Below are positions 61,999-64,000 of a DNA stretch of 64,000 nucleotides, in pieces; position 1 is the stretch's first letter, and each line of letters starts with the position of its first letter. The stretch is from assembly GCF_963677195.1 (NCBI RefSeq), contig NZ_OY781918.1, positions 3,150,923 to 3,214,922 on the forward strand, in the 5' to 3' direction. The notes beneath the pieces were generated by a model. It saw nothing but the letters and a program-made list of their open reading frames with translations. It ran no database searches and was not told the origin of the DNA. This DNA is from an uncultured Marinifilum sp. Lineage in GTDB: Bacteria > Bacteroidota > Bacteroidia > Bacteroidales > Marinifilaceae. The position numbers were made by a program, and so were the translations under genes.

Positions 61999-62030
61999 TT
62001 TGGATATATAAATAAAACTGTATATTTTTG
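61999..62030 (+). promoter_or_regulatory. tolC operon promoter (TTTG - 20 bp - TATTTTTG)
   Basis: TTTG at 61999-62002 and TATTTTTG at 62023-62030 match the Bacteroidota -33/-7 elements with good spacing, 30 bp before the start codon at 62060. Confidence 0.55.
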
Positions 62031-62059
62031 AATCGAAATCAATAAACAAATAACAGAAT

Positions 62060-63394
62060 ATGCGAAACTTTATCTACCTAATTATTTTTTTTCTTTTTGC
62101 AGGAAATTCAATGCCAATTATGGCTCAGCAGATAGAATTAAAATTAAGTTTAAAGGATGCTTTGCAAAAAGCTGCAGAGAATAACAGGCAAATAAATAAG
62201 GCTAAAGAGCTTGGAAATGCTGCAAAAGCAGAATTTCGTCAGACTAATTCAGTGTTTCTTCCTAATATTAATTTGTCTCATTCTTATGTTACTACTAACG
62301 ATCCATTGGCAAGTTTCGGTTTTAAGTTAAAACAGGAAATTGCTACAACGGCCGATTTTAATCCTGTTTTGTTAAATGATCCCGATAGAATTGAAAACTA
62401 CAATACCAAAATAGAGGTGGAGCAGCCTTTAATTAATTTCGATGGTATTTATGGCAGAAAAGCAGCCAATGCAAAAAGACAAGCAGTCGATTTTACTACC
62501 GAGCGCACTATCAATTTTACCAAATTTGAAGTTAAAAAGGCATACTATCAGCTTGAATTGGCGCAGGAAGCAGTTAAAGTATACGAAAAATCACTGGAAA
62601 CAGCACAATCGGCCTTAAAGCTTACTCAAAATAATTTAGAGCAAGGATATGTGAAAGAGGCAGATTTTCTGGCCGCTAAAGTTAGAGTTTTAGAATTGAG
62701 TTCTCAATTGGCTGATGCTAAAAATAGTAAAAAGCAAGCAGGTGAGTATTTAGCTTATATGTTAGGACTCGATATTCAAACTCTAATAGTTACAACCGAT
62801 CGCTTAGAGAGACAAGCCTCAATATTGCAAGGTCTTAGTAAAAATCAAGACGAAGGAATTCGTTCCGATCTAATGGCTTATAAAAAGGGGATTGAAGCAA
62901 GAGAAAACATGCTAAAATCCGAAAAAATGAAATTTCTACCCAGATTAAATGCTTATGGAGCTTACGAATGGAATGATGATAAGCTTTTTGGTACATCAGC
63001 AAATAACTATATAATTGGTGCCAGTCTTTCATGGAATTTATTTGGAGGATATAAAAATACAGGTAAAGTGCAGAAGGCAAAAGCAGAACTAAAAATTGCA
63101 GAGTTAGATTTGGCCGATTATGCCTCCAGAAATAGTATGGAAATTAAAGCGGCTAAGCGAAATCTTAAACTTGCGTTCGATAGAATAGATTTAAGTAAGT
63201 TGGCAATGGAACAAGCCAATGAAGCTTATCGAATTCGTAAAGATCGTTACATACAGGGACTAGAAAAAACCACAGATGTGCTACAGTCTGAATCTGTATC
63301 CTTACTTAAAAATATGGAATATATAAACTCATTATACAGATATCATGTTGCAGTATTCCAATTGGAATTGTTACTCGAAAAAGATCTACAATAA
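62060..63394 (+). CDS. TolC-family outer-membrane efflux protein
   Basis: 444 aa. Signal peptide (IYLIIFFLFAGNSMPIMAQ), two OEP repeats with long coiled helices (LKDALQKAAENNRQINKAKEL, FEVKKAYYQLELAQEAVKVYEKS, LDLADYASRNSMEIKAAKRNL) and NNYIIGASLSWNLFGGYKN strands of the barrel. It forms the outer channel of a tripartite pump, with the adaptor encoded 29 bp downstream. Confidence 0.92.
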   Translation: MRNFIYLIIFFLFAGNSMPIMAQQIELKLSLKDALQKAAENNRQINKAKELGNAAKAEFRQTNSVFLPNINLSHSYVTTNDPLASFGFKLKQEIATTADFNPVLLNDPDRIENYNTKIEVEQPLINFDGIYGRKAANAKRQAVDFTTERTINFTKFEVKKAYYQLELAQEAVKVYEKSLETAQSALKLTQNNLEQGYVKEADFLAAKVRVLELSSQLADAKNSKKQAGEYLAYMLGLDIQTLIVTTDRLERQASILQGLSKNQDEGIRSDLMAYKKGIEARENMLKSEKMKFLPRLNAYGAYEWNDDKLFGTSANNYIIGASLSWNLFGGYKNTGKVQKAKAELKIAELDLADYASRNSMEIKAAKRNLKLAFDRIDLSKLAMEQANEAYRIRKDRYIQGLEKTTDVLQSESVSLLKNMEYINSLYRYHVAVFQLELLLEKDLQ

Positions 63395-63423
63395 TCAAAA
63401 CTAAAATCAAAAGAATTACAGAT

Positions 63424-64000
63424 ATGAACTTAAAAAAATATTTATTCATAGCAATTGCTGGTATCGTTTTTTTTGGATTGCAATCGTGTAGCGAAAAATC
63501 AAATACCAAGGAAAGCTCAAAAGCCCAGCTTGTGGTTACTCTTAAAACTGCAAAAATTGAAAATAGACCTGAATTGTTAAGTTTTTCGGGAAAAATAGAA
63601 GCCGAAACACATTCTAACTTAAGTACACGAATTATTGGACAAATAGCCAGAATTTATGTGGAGCCAGGTCAGAAAGTTAAGAAAGGACAGCTTTTAATGC
63701 AGGTTAAAGATAAAGATATTCAGGCAAAAAAATCGCAGGTAAAAGCAAATATGCTAAAGGCTGAAGCTGCTTATAAAAATGCAAAAAAGGATTTCGATCG
63801 CTTTAGCATACTGTTTGAACAAAAAAGTGCATCTCAAAAGGAAATGGATGATGTATCCACAGCTTATAATATGGCAAAAGCAGAATTGGAAGCTGTTAAA
63901 CAAATGGAAGCTGAAATTAACGAAATGCTTGCTTATACAGCAATTAGGGCTCCTTACAGTGGTGTTATTACCCGCAAGTATATGAACGAAGGTGATTTGG
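63424..64000 (+). CDS. RND efflux periplasmic adaptor (membrane fusion) lipoprotein, partial
   Basis: The first 192 codons are visible; the gene runs off the window. Lipoprotein signal LFIAIAGIVFFGLQSC, then the adaptor N-terminal strand (LSFSGKIEAETHSNL), the biotinyl-lipoyl-like half (YVEPGQKVKKGQLLMQVKDKD), a helical hairpin (KANMLKAEAAYKNAKKDF, EMDDVSTAYNMAKAELEAVK) and YTAIRAPYSGVITRKYMNEG. An RND inner-membrane pump gene is expected next. Substrate unknown. Confidence 0.92.
   Translation, partial: MNLKKYLFIAIAGIVFFGLQSCSEKSNTKESSKAQLVVTLKTAKIENRPELLSFSGKIEAETHSNLSTRIIGQIARIYVEPGQKVKKGQLLMQVKDKDIQAKKSQVKANMLKAEAAYKNAKKDFDRFSILFEQKSASQKEMDDVSTAYNMAKAELEAVKQMEAEINEMLAYTAIRAPYSGVITRKYMNEGDL

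Noticed and set aside
1..64000. CRISPR array, tRNA or rRNA genes
   Set aside because: No regular short direct repeats with spacers, no cloverleaf with a T-arm signature and no rRNA sequence were seen on reading the window.

Overview
The window is AT-rich DNA from a bacterium of the phylum Bacteroidota, most likely a marine anaerobe or facultative anaerobe near Marinilabiliales/Marinifilaceae. This placement is inferred from TAnnTTTG-type promoters, a TonB-dependent receptor with a carboxypeptidase-like N-terminal domain, an LruC-domain lipoprotein, many SPII lipoproteins and a butyrate/branched-chain acid gene cluster. No rRNA, tRNA or CRISPR array was seen.

Region 1 (1-11130) is an integron-like array of gene cassettes, all on the + strand. 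Each gene is followed by a ~130-bp imperfect palindrome (attC-like site). The first bases of each cassette (GTT...) are complementary to the last bases of the same cassette (...AAC), which is the attC R'/R'' signature. Cargo: a DUF6624 secreted protein, a GH20 beta-N-acetylhexosaminidase, an unknown 150-aa protein, a HARE-HTH plus PD-(D/E)XK nuclease-like protein, a two-gene cassette of unknowns, and a primase-polymerase fused to a DEDDh exonuclease. Three attC sites carry mobile DNA. Two have identical IS110 elements at the same point in the 5' arm, and one has an endonuclease-less group II intron at the mirror-image point of the 3' arm. No integron integrase lies in the window; the array continues to the left.

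Region 2 (11130-18620) starts with a SatD-like regulator / DUF3307 membrane protein operon. Its second gene is broken by a nested pair of insertion sequences: an IS982-like element (9-bp target duplication) that itself carries an IS21-family element (8-bp duplication). A four-copy TATCGGTA-type motif flanks the operon. A secreted zinc metallopeptidase lipoprotein follows.

Region 3 (18890-41710) is a long + strand cluster for acyl-CoA metabolism, preceded by yebC. It holds a beta-oxidation/butyryl-CoA set (crotonase, hydroxyacyl-CoA dehydrogenase, thiolase, acyl-CoA dehydrogenase, EtfBA, a two-subunit membrane Fe-S electron acceptor) and IcmF, the fused B12 mutase. It continues with a leucine-catabolism set (methylcrotonyl-CoA carboxylase subunits, methylglutaconyl-CoA hydratase-like enzyme, AtuA-family protein, a second acyl-CoA dehydrogenase) and ends with butyrate kinase. 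Together these could convert leucine/valine-derived acyl-CoAs and butyryl-CoA to acids with ATP gain. A RAYT transposase with REP-like palindromes sits inside the cluster.

Region 4 (41780-64000) is ordinary chromosome. It contains a metal-uptake group (heavy-metal-binding protein, TonB-dependent receptor, Cys/His-rich protein, COG0523 GTPase), nitroreductase, MFS transporter, SEC-C protein, ACT-domain protein, dapA with a structured leader, LruC lipoprotein, vWA-like membrane protein, M48 peptidase, cinA, and the start of a TolC/RND efflux operon. Between cinA and tolC sits a solitary gene cassette (DUF3223-HNH protein with its own attC-like site). It looks like an off-array integration and shares 15 identical bases with the last site of the main array.
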